Assembly (NCBI GenBank): GCA_023388675.1
Contig: JAEWFU010000087.1
Location: 1 to 6,217 of the forward strand
DNA length: 6,217 nt
Source: Pseudomonadota bacterium
GTDB lineage: Bacteria > Pseudomonadota > Alphaproteobacteria > Rhizobiales > Rhizobiaceae
Reading direction: 5' to 3'
The position numbers were made by a program, and so were the translations under genes. Numbering within the stretch: the stretch's first letter is position 1; every line of letters starts with the position of its first letter. Below are positions 1 to 6,217 of this stretch, in pieces. The notes beneath the pieces were generated by a model that was given only the letters and a program-made list of their open reading frames with translations, did not search any database and was not told where the DNA came from.

Positions 1-1971
1 ACGGGCGACAGCCTGCCGCCACCGCAGGTCGAAATCGGCCCGCGTGAGCGGATGCTGCGGGAGTGGTCGCCGGTCGTCCGGCGCACCGGCCTTGCACCTG
101 AGGTCGTTCTGCGAGCAGCGGATCGTGCGTCGGCAAACGGCACGGGCTTCGTTGTCGAGTTGCTCGCCTCGGGTGAAATCGACGAAGCAATCCTGTTCCG
201 GGCCATCGCAGATGAATTGGACTTGCCATTCCTGTCCGGGATCAAGGCGAAGACACTGAAGGTGCCCGAGCGTTACCGCCTGGTGGCGCTGCGCCGTCCA
301 CGCGGCCTGCCGCTGGCGCTGCTCGAGCGACCGGATGGCACCACACGCCACGTAATCGCGACGCCCGACGTCGAAATTTCGGTCATGCGCGCTAGGCTGG
401 AGGCATCGCCGGGACTGAAGACACGTCTCGCCGTGTCACCGCCGAGCGTCCTGCGCACCGCCATCTTGGAACTGACCAAGCGGCGATTGCTCGAAGATGC
501 CCAGTACGGTCTCTTTCTTCGCCATACCGAGTTGTCGGCGCGCATCGTAGCCAATGCCTGGCAGGGGGCCTGTGTCGCGACGATCCTTGTCGTCTTGCCG
601 CTTTGCCTCGTTTTCGCGGCGATGGAGACGATTTTTACGCTGCATCTGGTCGCCACGATCGCCTTCGGCGCCTGTGTTGCACTGCGCGTCCTGGCTTTGA
701 CCGCCGCGCAGCCCCTGAGGTTGCGCCCGCCGCCGCCCGTCGATCCGGCCGCGTTGCCAGTCTATTCCGTGATGGTGGCGCTTTATCGCGAGCGGGAGGT
801 GATCCCGCAGCTTCTGGTCGCTCTTGGCCGGTTGCAATGGCCCCGCAGCAAGCTGGAAATCAAGCTCGTTTGTGAGGAGGACGATCACGAGACGCTGGCC
901 GCGCTGCGTGAGCACAAATTGCGGCCGTGCATCGAAATCATAAAGGTGCCGCCAGGGCTGCCGCGCACCAAGCCGAAGGCGCTGGCTTACGCGCTGCCGC
1001 TTTGCAGCGGAGAATTCGTCACCCTATTCGATGCCGAGGACCGTCCCCATCCACTTCAGCTCATCGAGGCGTGGCAACGCTTTCGCGCCGAGGACGACAC
1101 GCTCGCCTGCCTCCAGGCTCCGCTCGTCGTTACCAACGCATCGGCTAGCTCGCTCTCGCGCATGTTCGCGTTCGAATATGCAGGGCTCTTCCGCGGTGTG
1201 CTGCCATGGCTGGCCAGCCTGGGCGTCTTGCTGCCGCTGGGCGGAACCTCGAACCACTTCCGGCGGTCGGCACTCGTCGACGTTGGCGGGTGGGACGCCT
1301 ACAACGTGACCGAGGATGCGGACCTCGGACTGAGGCTTAAACGCTTCGGTTATCGCGCCGGCGTGATCACGCATCCGACCTACGAGGACGCGCCGGATGA
1401 CCTCAAGACCTGGCTGCCCCAGCGGGTGCGCTGGTTCAAGGGCTGGGCGCAGACCTGGCTCGTCCACATGCGGTCGCCGCGCACGCTTTGGAAAGACCTT
1501 GGCCCGCTTTCCTTCCTGCTCATGCAGATATTGTTTCTGGGCATGCTCGTCTCGGCGCTGGTTCACCCGGTGTTTCTCTTCACGATCCTCTATGTGATCG
1601 TGAAACTCGCCTGGGTCGGCTCGCTGCAGAACCTCGAAATCGTGCTCGTGACAATCGGCTTCGTCAACATCCTTGCCGGATACGCAGCATTCGTCGCCAT
1701 CGGCATGGCCACGCTCACACTCAAGGAAAAGGTCGGCCTCGTCTCGATCGCCTTGCAGACGCCGTTCCACTGGATGCGGCTATCGCTGGCAGCCTGGCTG
1801 GCGCTATGGGAAATCTATCGCCGGCCGCATCACTGGAACAAGACGCATCATCGGCCCGCGCGCTCCTTTGTGCGCGACAAGGCCGAAAACCCTCAGCGCA
1901 AGGCCGAAGAAGGTGCGCCGATGATCTTGTCATCCTCTGGGCCGATAACGTCGAGGTCGCGCCCGGCATAG
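1..1971 (+). CDS. GT2 membrane glycosyltransferase with N-terminal GspE/MshEN-like domain (5' end probably outside window)
   Basis: Processive-type family 2 glycosyltransferase, expected to polymerise or export a surface polysaccharide at the inner membrane from nucleotide-sugar donors; the sugar cannot be read from the sequence. Numbering from the ATG at 52: residues about 10-62 resemble the N-terminal domain of type II secretion ATPases (LLASGEIDE...ELDLPFL). Two hydrophobic helices lie at about 168-190 and 194-215. The GT-A domain starts near 236 ([12 protein letters not shown]) and carries DAED (D327, D330), TED (420-422) and QRVRW (457-461), the D,D,D,Q(Q/R)xRW signature of cellulose synthase-like enzymes. 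Further hydrophobic helices follow at about 486-522 and 528-556, with another hydrophobic stretch at 570-590. The frame is open to base 1, third positions of bases 1-51 are mostly G/C, and the ATG at 52 has only a GAG three bases upstream, so I infer a start left of the window; ATG 52 is the alternative. The last roughly 25 residues are read antisense to the PPK2 gene. Confidence 0.85.
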   Translation, partial: TGDSLPPPQVEIGPRERMLREWSPVVRRTGLAPEVVLRAADRASANGTGFVVELLASGEIDEAILFRAIADELDLPFLSGIKAKTLKVPERYRLVALRRPRGLPLALLERPDGTTRHVIATPDVEISVMRARLEASPGLKTRLAVSPPSVLRTAILELTKRRLLEDAQYGLFLRHTELSARIVANAWQGACVATILVVLPLCLVFAAMETIFTLHLVATIAFGACVALRVLALTAAQPLRLRPPPPVDPAALPVYSVMVALYREREVIPQLLVALGRLQWPRSKLEIKLVCEEDDHETLAALREHKLRPCIEIIKVPPGLPRTKPKALAYALPLCSGEFVTLFDAEDRPHPLQLIEAWQRFRAEDDTLACLQAPLVVTNASASSLSRMFAFEYAGLFRGVLPWLASLGVLLPLGGTSNHFRRSALVDVGGWDAYNVTEDADLGLRLKRFGYRAGVITHPTYEDAPDDLKTWLPQRVRWFKGWAQTWLVHMRSPRTLWKDLGPLSFLLMQILFLGMLVSALVHPVFLFTILYVIVKLAWVGSLQNLEIVLVTIGFVNILAGYAAFVAIGMATLTLKEKVGLVSIALQTPFHWMRLSLAAWLALWEIYRRPHHWNKTHHRPARSFVRDKAENPQRKAEEGAPMILSSSGPITSRSRPA

Positions 1972-2789
1972 GGAATTGTCAGCAACAGGCGGCGGATGAC
2001 GGCCAGACGCAGACGCCGCTTGTCGTTGGCGCGAACGACCGTCCACGGGGCGTGCTCGGTGTGGGTCCGCTCGAACATCAGATCCCGCGCCTTTGTGTAT
2101 TCGTCCCACTTTTCCATGCCCGCGACGTCCATCGGCGAGAACTTCCACGATTTGAGCGCGCTGTGCCGCCTGTCGTGAAAGCGCCCAAGCTGGGTCTCTT
2201 GCCCGATCGAAAGCCAGAACTTGAAGAAGCGAATGCCGTCGGCGACCACGCCTTTCTCGAAATGCGGGACCTCCTCCAGGAATTGCTCGTGCTGCCTTGA
2301 CGTACAGAAGCCCATCACCGGCTCGACACCTGCCCGGTTGTACCACGACCGGTCGAAGGTGACGAACTCGCCGCTGGTTGGAAAGTGCGCCACGTGGCGC
2401 TGGAAATACCACTGGCCGCTCTCGGTCTCCGTCGGCTTGGTCAGCGCTACATTGCGCGCCGTGCGCGGGTTCATGTACTGCCGCGTGACGAAGATCGTGC
2501 CACCCTTGCCGGCCGCATCGCGCCCCTCGAACAGGATCAGCACGCGCTCGCCCGTCTTCTGCAGCCAGCCCTGCAGTTTCACCAGCTCGATCTGAAGCCG
2601 TTCCAGCGTGTCCTTGTAGTCCGACTTGTCCATCTTGGTGTCATAGGGATAGCCGCCTGCCTTCAACTCCATGTCCTTGACCCAGTCCGGCAGCTTGGGG
2701 TCATCAATGTCGAAGACGCGCTTCTTGCCATCGATGACGAGCTTGATCGGCTTTATGGGTGTCTCGAGTTTCGGGGTGGTCTTGCCCAT
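1893..2789 (-). CDS. ppk2: Polyphosphate kinase 2 (PPK2), single domain
   Basis: Cytoplasmic PPK2, which transfers phosphate between inorganic polyphosphate and nucleoside diphosphates (usually ADP or GDP to ATP or GTP). The 298-residue protein has the normal length of a one-domain PPK2. Seen: Walker [10 protein letters not shown] (89-97), [15 protein letters not shown] (117-131), the Walker B-like block [17 protein letters not shown] (145-161), the lid region [19 protein letters not shown] (203-221) and THTEHAPW (242-249). All key motif residues are intact. From memory it closely resembles the S. meliloti class I enzyme SMc02148, including a C-terminus ending in LR; the class is therefore inferred. 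The start at 2789 is chosen because AGGA lies 8 bases upstream; an in-frame ATG at 2819 would add 10 residues ([10 protein letters not shown]) but has a poor ribosome site. It is divergent from the PhoR-like gene and its 3' end overlaps the glycosyltransferase gene by 79 bp. Confidence 0.95.
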   Translation of the reverse strand: MGKTTPKLETPIKPIKLVIDGKKRVFDIDDPKLPDWVKDMELKAGGYPYDTKMDKSDYKDTLERLQIELVKLQGWLQKTGERVLILFEGRDAAGKGGTIFVTRQYMNPRTARNVALTKPTETESGQWYFQRHVAHFPTSGEFVTFDRSWYNRAGVEPVMGFCTSRQHEQFLEEVPHFEKGVVADGIRFFKFWLSIGQETQLGRFHDRRHSALKSWKFSPMDVAGMEKWDEYTKARDLMFERTHTEHAPWTVVRANDKRRLRLAVIRRLLLTIPYAGRDLDVIGPEDDKIIGAPSSALR

Positions 2790-2797
2790 TGAGATAT

Positions 2798-2801
2798 TCC
2801 T
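2798..2801 (-). promoter_or_regulatory. Ribosome binding site of ppk2
   Basis: On the minus strand the sequence AGGA is followed by eight bases and the ATG at 2789. The upstream in-frame ATG at 2819 is preceded only by a distant AGGACC about 12 bases away, so this site favours the shorter protein. Confidence 0.5.
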
Positions 2802-2885
2802 GTGATGTGGGGAAACCATGCTAATGAGTGGTCCTGCGCCGGTCCAGAGGCAAGGGACCGGAGTCAGGAATTGCAGGGATCATAA

Positions 2886-3944
2886 ATGGTGCAGGCGACA
2901 GAGTTGCGTATCGGCGACAGCGACGAAATCGACATGCTTTCGGCACGCGAACTGGCAGCTGCCGTCCCCGAGCCGATCGTCATCTTCGACGCAAGGGGCG
3001 CCGCACTGCATGCCAACCAGGCTGCCATTGCCGCCTTCGGGCAGATTCCGCAAGGCACGCTTCTGCACCACAAATTCCGCACCCCTGAGATGCAGCAACT
3101 CATCATCGGGTTGCTCGGCGAACGCCGGCCCGGTGCGATCGACTACAGCGAACGCGTGCCGATCGAACGCGCGTTCCGCGTCTCCGCGATGCCGGTGGGC
3201 GCGCGGGGCCTGTTCGTCATCCACTTCAAGGACCAGAGCGAGACGCGCCGCATCGACAGGATGCGCGCCGACTTCATCGCCAATGCCAGCCACGAACTGC
3301 GCACGCCGCTTGCCTCTATCGCCGGCTTCATCGAGACGCTGCGCGGGCCTGCGCGCAACGACGAGAAGGCGCGCGACAACTTCCTCCAGATCATGCAGGC
3401 GCAGACCGAGCGGATGGCGCGGCTGATCGACGATCTGCTGTCGCTGTCCCGCATCGAGATGAAACCCTATATGCGCACCGAAGCCAGGATCGATATAGGC
3501 GAGATCGTCGCCGGCGTGGTCGAGTCGCTCGGCCATCGTGCGCGGGAAAGCGGCGTCGAGGTTTCCTACGCGCGCCCCGCCGAGCCGACCCTCGTTCCGG
3601 GCAGTCGCGACGAGTTGATCCAGATCTTCGAGAACCTGTTGGAGAACGCCTGCAAATACGGAGCATCCGGCGGCAAGGTGGAGATCACCGTCAGCAGAAC
3701 GAGCGCGGGTCCGACGCCCGAGGTGGCCGTGACGGTGCGCGATTTCGGACCGGGCATTGCCGAGGAGCACATTCCCCGCATCACCGAGCGGTTCTATCGC
3801 GTGGAGACGAATGTGCCACGGCGCGGAACCGGGCTCGGGCTTGCGATCGTCAAGCACATCCTGACCCGCCACGAGGGCAGGCTGACGGTGAAATCGAAGC
3901 TGGGTGAGGGTTCCGCCTTTACCGTGCACCTACCTGCTGAATAG
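2886..3944 (+). CDS. phoR: PhoR-like sensor histidine kinase without membrane segments
   Basis: Sensor kinase of the phosphate-starvation type, expected to autophosphorylate on histidine and pass the phosphate to a PhoB-like regulator that is not in the window. Domains: PAS at about 24-115 (ELAAAVPEPIVIFDARG...), HisKA with H-box ASHELRTPLASI (134-145, H136), and HATPase_c with N-box ENLLENACKY (249-258, N254), DFGPGI (286-291), ERFYR (301-305) and GTGLGLAIV (314-322). All catalytic boxes are intact. The 352-residue length is short against E. coli PhoR (about 430), because the N-terminal membrane helices are absent. The start is firm: TAA lies immediately before the ATG, and AGGGA (2875-2879) sits six bases upstream. 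Assignment to PhoR rests on the PAS-HisKA-HATPase layout, the HisKA sequence and the adjacent phoU; another soluble PAS kinase is possible. It is read divergently from ppk2. Confidence 0.85.
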   Translation: MVQATELRIGDSDEIDMLSARELAAAVPEPIVIFDARGAALHANQAAIAAFGQIPQGTLLHHKFRTPEMQQLIIGLLGERRPGAIDYSERVPIERAFRVSAMPVGARGLFVIHFKDQSETRRIDRMRADFIANASHELRTPLASIAGFIETLRGPARNDEKARDNFLQIMQAQTERMARLIDDLLSLSRIEMKPYMRTEARIDIGEIVAGVVESLGHRARESGVEVSYARPAEPTLVPGSRDELIQIFENLLENACKYGASGGKVEITVSRTSAGPTPEVAVTVRDFGPGIAEEHIPRITERFYRVETNVPRRGTGLGLAIVKHILTRHEGRLTVKSKLGEGSAFTVHLPAE

Positions 3945-3950
3945 AAGCCG

Positions 3951-3986
3951 GAAAGGCGCGCTCTTCCCGGCACGCGCTTTCTTTTT
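3951..3986 (+). terminator. Rho-independent terminator after the PhoR-like gene
   Basis: The arm GAAAGGCGCG (3951-3960) pairs with CGCGCTTTC (3973-3981) as a 9-bp stem with one bulged G; the loop is 12 bases and TTTTT (3982-3986) follows directly. It begins six bases after the stop codon. A competing hairpin GCCGG...CCGGC (3948-3952 with 3968-3972) shares the region. It should end or attenuate transcription before phoU. Confidence 0.65.
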
Positions 3987-3987
3987 C

Positions 3988-4005
3988 CTGTCATCCGTCT
4001 ACCTT
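3988..4005 (+). promoter_or_regulatory. Pho-box-like sequence upstream of phoU
   Basis: CTGTCAT (3988-3994) matches the first half of the PhoB-binding Pho box perfectly. After the canonical 4-base spacer comes CTACCTT (3999-4005), which matches the second half at only 4 of 7 positions. It lies between the terminator and phoU, 40 bases before the phoU ATG. A single 7-base match can arise by chance, so this is a weak call. Confidence 0.3.
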
Positions 4006-4007
4006 AG

Positions 4008-4020
4008 CTTGATAGTCAAG
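4008..4020. repeat. Short inverted repeat upstream of phoU
   Basis: CTTGA and TCAAG form a perfect 5-bp inverted repeat around TAG, directly after the Pho-box-like site and 25 bases before the phoU ATG. It could be a small operator, but it is short enough to be accidental. Confidence 0.3.
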
Positions 4021-4045
4021 AATCGCTCCCGGCAGATCGTCAGAC

Positions 4046-4774
4046 ATGAACTCGCAGCACACCGTACGCGCCTATGATGAAGAGCTCGCCACTCTGGGCA
4101 ATCGCATTGCGGCGATGGGCGGCCATGCCGAGCGGATGGTTGACGAGGCGGTCGCAGCGCTGATCAACGCCGATACCGCGCTGGCGCGCAAGGTGATCGC
4201 CGACGACGTCGTTCTCGACGAGGGGCAGCGTTGGATCGACGATCGCGCCATTGTGCTCATCGCCAAGCGCCAGCCGATGGCGGACGACCTGCGCGAGATC
4301 ATCGGAACGATCCGCATCTCGGCCGATCTCGAGCGCGTCGGCGACCTCGGCAAGAACATCGCCAAGCGTGTCGTGGCGGTTGCTGATACGCGTCAGCCGG
4401 TGCAGCTCTTTCGCGGCCTCGAGGCGCTGGCCACCCTCGCGCTGACTCAGCTTAAGCAGGTGCTCGACGTCTACGCTTCGCGCTCGGTCGGCGCGATCGC
4501 ATTCATGCGCGATCGCGACGAGGAGATCGACGCGATGTACACCTCGCTGTTCCGCGAGTTGCTCACGTACATGATGGAAGACCCGCGCAATATCTCGCCA
4601 TGCACGCACCTGCTGTTCTGCGCCAAGAACATCGAGCGCATCGGCGACCATGCCACCAACATCGCCGAGACGGTTTACTACGTCGTTACCGGCGAACAGC
4701 TCCCCCTGGAGCGCCCCAAGGAAGACAAGAGCCATCGGGTGGTCATGATGAACCCGGCGACGGCGCGCCCCTGA
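4046..4774 (+). CDS. phoU: Phosphate signalling/transport regulator PhoU
   Basis: PhoU is a cytoplasmic, mostly helical protein that connects the PstSCAB phosphate transporter with PhoR and keeps the Pho regulon off when phosphate is plentiful. The 242-residue product has the normal length and two PhoU repeats. Each repeat shows its metal-cluster motif: DLERVGDLGKN (94-104, E96 and D100) and NIERIGDHATN (195-205, E197 and D201). The N-terminal MNSQHTVRAYDEEL is typical of alphaproteobacterial PhoU. The start is the first ATG of the domain; no strong Shine-Dalgarno sequence is visible. It lies 101 bp after the PhoR-like gene, beyond a terminator, so it may have its own promoter. In many rhizobia phoU sits between pstB and phoB; here the upstream neighbour is phoR and the downstream one an acyltransferase. 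Confidence 0.97.
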   Translation: MNSQHTVRAYDEELATLGNRIAAMGGHAERMVDEAVAALINADTALARKVIADDVVLDEGQRWIDDRAIVLIAKRQPMADDLREIIGTIRISADLERVGDLGKNIAKRVVAVADTRQPVQLFRGLEALATLALTQLKQVLDVYASRSVGAIAFMRDRDEEIDAMYTSLFRELLTYMMEDPRNISPCTHLLFCAKNIERIGDHATNIAETVYYVVTGEQLPLERPKEDKSHRVVMMNPATARP

Positions 4775-4796
4775 CGCGATGATCTGGTTATAGGCA

Positions 4797-4830
4797 GCTT
4801 TGCTTGCAAGCATGCAGGCAAGCGAAAAGC
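4797..4830. repeat. Inverted repeat/hairpin downstream of phoU
   Basis: GCTTGC (4802-4807) pairs with GCAAGC (4818-4823) over a 10-base loop. The stem extends outward through T4799-T4801 with A4825-A4827 and G4797-C4798 with G4829-C4830, with two bulged bases. Inside lies a perfect 12-bp palindrome, TGCTTGCAAGCA (4801-4812). No T-tract follows on either strand, so it is not a classical intrinsic terminator; it may stabilise the phoU mRNA 3' end or assist termination. Confidence 0.45.
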
Positions 4831-4854
4831 CCCATGGTGTAACAGCGGTTGACC

Positions 4855-4874
4855 TTGGCCTCCGCACAGGCCAA
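4855..4874. repeat. Perfect 7-bp inverted repeat upstream of the acyltransferase
   Basis: TTGGCCT (4855-4861) and AGGCCAA (4868-4874) flank the 6-base loop CCGCAC. It has no T-tract and ends 35 bases before the proposed TTG start, so it could be an operator, a 5' leader hairpin or part of termination after phoU. Apart from this and the hairpin at 4797-4830, nothing recognisable was seen in the gap between phoU and the acyltransferase. Confidence 0.45.
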
Positions 4875-4909
4875 AACACGCGCCGAACCGAGCCACCCCG
4901 GACCGCATT

Positions 4910-6217
4910 TTGACGCCCACTCTTGCCTATCGCTCCGACATTGATGGCCTGAGGGCGATCGCAGTGTTGACCGTAGTGCTTTATCACTACGGAATCGCTC
5001 CGTTTACGGGTGGTTTCATCGGCGTCGATGTGTTTTTCGTGATCTCAGGTTACCTGATCACGAAGAACCTTTTTACGGATTTGTCCGGCGAAAAGTTTTC
5101 GCTGGTCCACTTTTACGACAGGCGGTTCCGCCGCATTTTGCCGGCACTCCTAGTGGTTCTGGTCGCCTCCCTGGCCGCAGGCTACTTGCTGCTGTTGCCA
5201 GGAGATTTTGCTCGCTTGGGAGAGAGCGGCATGTTTGCCGCGTTCGGTTTCTCCAATTTCTACTTTCTCTGGAGTTCCGGCTATTTCGACCCGGCGGCTG
5301 AAATGCAGCCGCTACTGCACACTTGGTCACTGGCAGTCGAAGAACAGTTCTATTTGTTCTGGCCACTCTTCATGTGGTTCGTATGGCGGTTGCGCAAGTC
5401 GAGCATGTTTCTTCTCGCGGTGCTCGCAGTCATTGCGATCGGAAGCTTCGCCGCATCCGTCTACTGGGTCGAGGCCGATCAACCCGTCGCATTTTTCATG
5501 CTTCACACTCGTGCCTGGGAACTCGCTGCGGGTGCCGCCCTGGTTTTCGCAAAACCGATTGCTTCCCGTGCCGTGGGCGAGGCCATGGGGTGGGTCGGTC
5601 TGGCGCTCATTTTCTATGCTGCGGTCGAGCTAACGGCAGAGGCGGCGTTTCCTGGCTGGAACGCGCTATACCCTTGCGTGGGGGCCGCATTGCTGGTCTG
5701 GCCGAAGAGCGTCGCCACCACACCGCTTCGGCTTCTGAGCCTGCGCCCGGCGATTTTCATAGGTTTGATCTCCTACTCGCTATATCTCTGGCACTGGCCA
5801 ATCCTCGTATTTTTCCGACATTACGCGAATGCGGCTATGCCGACGCTGGCTGAAACGGCCATCCTTATTGCTTGTTCCATCGCTGCTGCCTGGCTGTCAT
5901 TGTGTCTGGTCGAGCGCCCAGTGCGGAAGATGCGATTTCATCTGTGGACACCCGGGCGTACGATCGCTGCTGGTGCACTATCCATGGCGGGGATAGCTGC
6001 CATCGCATCGTATCCATATCTTGCCAGTGGCCTGCCCGGGCGTCTTGACGAGCAGTCACGTCGCTATGCGGCATTCGATCCGTATCAACGAGAACACGAA
6101 TATGCGGGGTGCACCGTCCGAGAGGTGCCCGACGACGGCAGTTTGCCGGTATGCCTGACCCGCAGGGGGGGTAGCCCTCGGTTGCTTATATTAGGCGACA
6201 GCTACGCAACCCAACTC
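4910..6217 (+). CDS. OafA/YrhL-type O-acyltransferase with C-terminal SGNH domain (3' end outside window)
   Basis: Membrane acyltransferase that moves acyl, usually acetyl, groups onto cell-surface glycans such as O-antigen, exopolysaccharide or peptidoglycan. The 436 codons present run without a stop to the right edge. The acyltransferase-3 domain spans about 8-340: DGLRAIAVLTVVLYH (12-26, R15 and H26), GVDVFFVISGYLI (38-50), FYDRRFRRILPAL (68-80), HTWSLAVEEQFYLFWPL (137-153), RAWELAAGAAL (201-211), SYSLYLWHWPI (288-298) and ERPVR (335-339), with about ten hydrophobic helices. A further helix at 351-371 leads to a predicted periplasmic part with Cys401 and Cys415, and GDSYA (429-433) is block I of an SGNH esterase fold; the other SGNH blocks lie beyond the edge. 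The start is inferred to be TTG: a stop lies at 4850-4852 and no ATG or GTG precedes the conserved DGLRA. The first part is AT-richer than its neighbours and uses rare codons (ATA, TTA, CTA). Confidence 0.9.
   Translation, partial: MTPTLAYRSDIDGLRAIAVLTVVLYHYGIAPFTGGFIGVDVFFVISGYLITKNLFTDLSGEKFSLVHFYDRRFRRILPALLVVLVASLAAGYLLLLPGDFARLGESGMFAAFGFSNFYFLWSSGYFDPAAEMQPLLHTWSLAVEEQFYLFWPLFMWFVWRLRKSSMFLLAVLAVIAIGSFAASVYWVEADQPVAFFMLHTRAWELAAGAALVFAKPIASRAVGEAMGWVGLALIFYAAVELTAEAAFPGWNALYPCVGAALLVWPKSVATTPLRLLSLRPAIFIGLISYSLYLWHWPILVFFRHYANAAMPTLAETAILIACSIAAAWLSLCLVERPVRKMRFHLWTPGRTIAAGALSMAGIAAIASYPYLASGLPGRLDEQSRRYAAFDPYQREHEYAGCTVREVPDDGSLPVCLTRRGGSPRLLILGDSYATQL

Noticed and set aside
44..259. 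Small 71-codon plus-strand frame at the left edge
   Set aside because: It overlaps the glycosyltransferase in another frame and its Ser/Arg/Cys-rich translation is typical of an out-of-frame reading of GC-rich coding DNA.
1024..1770. Minus-strand open frame (248 codons) inside the glycosyltransferase
   Set aside because: Antisense shadow of the catalytic domain, with highly charged low-complexity translation and no known motif.
1488..2300. Plus-strand frame spanning the glycosyltransferase end and much of ppk2
   Set aside because: Shadow frame: the part beyond 1971 is antisense to conserved PPK2 codons and the part before it is out of frame with the glycosyltransferase.
2800..2806. CTGTGAT in the ppk2-phoR intergenic region as a Pho box half
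   Set aside because: One mismatch to CTGTCAT, and no second half at the 4-base spacing on the same strand; it also overlaps the ppk2 ribosome site.
2880..3929. Long minus-strand open frame (349 codons) antisense to almost the entire PhoR-like gene
   Set aside because: No recognisable domain and His/Arg/Asp-rich composition; it mirrors the codon bias of a GC-rich gene on the other strand, whose product has all kinase motifs.
4040..4987. Minus-strand open frame (315 codons) antisense to phoU and the acyltransferase start
   Set aside because: It covers two well-supported genes, shows no family resemblance and is explained by high GC with few antisense stops.

Overview
The window looks like a chromosomal segment of a GC-rich alphaproteobacterium, most likely a rhizobium-like member of the Hyphomicrobiales (Mesorhizobium or a relative). 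This rests on the base composition, the strong GC bias at third codon positions, the close resemblance (from memory) of the PPK2 protein to Sinorhizobium meliloti homologues, and the phoR/phoU type of the regulatory genes. No RNA gene, insertion sequence, CRISPR array or prophage feature was seen.

Layout from left to right: (1) A plus-strand membrane glycosyltransferase of family GT2 with an N-terminal GspE/MshEN-like domain; its reading frame is open to the left edge, so the true start probably lies outside. (2) A minus-strand polyphosphate kinase 2 gene that converges on the glycosyltransferase gene, the two 3' ends overlapping by 79 bp. (3) A short divergent intergenic region. (4) A plus-strand PhoR-like sensor kinase (PAS, HisKA, HATPase_c) without membrane segments. 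(5) A hairpin/T-tract terminator and a Pho-box-like half site. (6) phoU. (7) A 135-bp gap with two hairpin-forming inverted repeats. (8) The first 436 codons of an OafA-type acyltransferase with an SGNH domain, apparently starting at TTG and cut by the right edge exactly at the SGNH GDS motif.

The middle of the window has a phosphate theme: polyphosphate/nucleotide phosphoryl transfer (PPK2), phosphate sensing (PhoR) and its negative modulator (PhoU). The usual rhizobial partners pstSCAB and phoB are not between or directly beside these genes, so this is a split or rearranged pho locus. The two flanking genes act on the cell surface: a polysaccharide synthase-like enzyme on the left and an O-acyltransferase on the right. 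The acyltransferase is visibly poorer in GC and uses rare codons, which suggests a more recent origin. I see no wholly new system; the most interesting points are the soluble PhoR, the split pho locus, the putative c-di-GMP-type domain on the glycosyltransferase and the antisense-encoded tail at the convergent gene ends.
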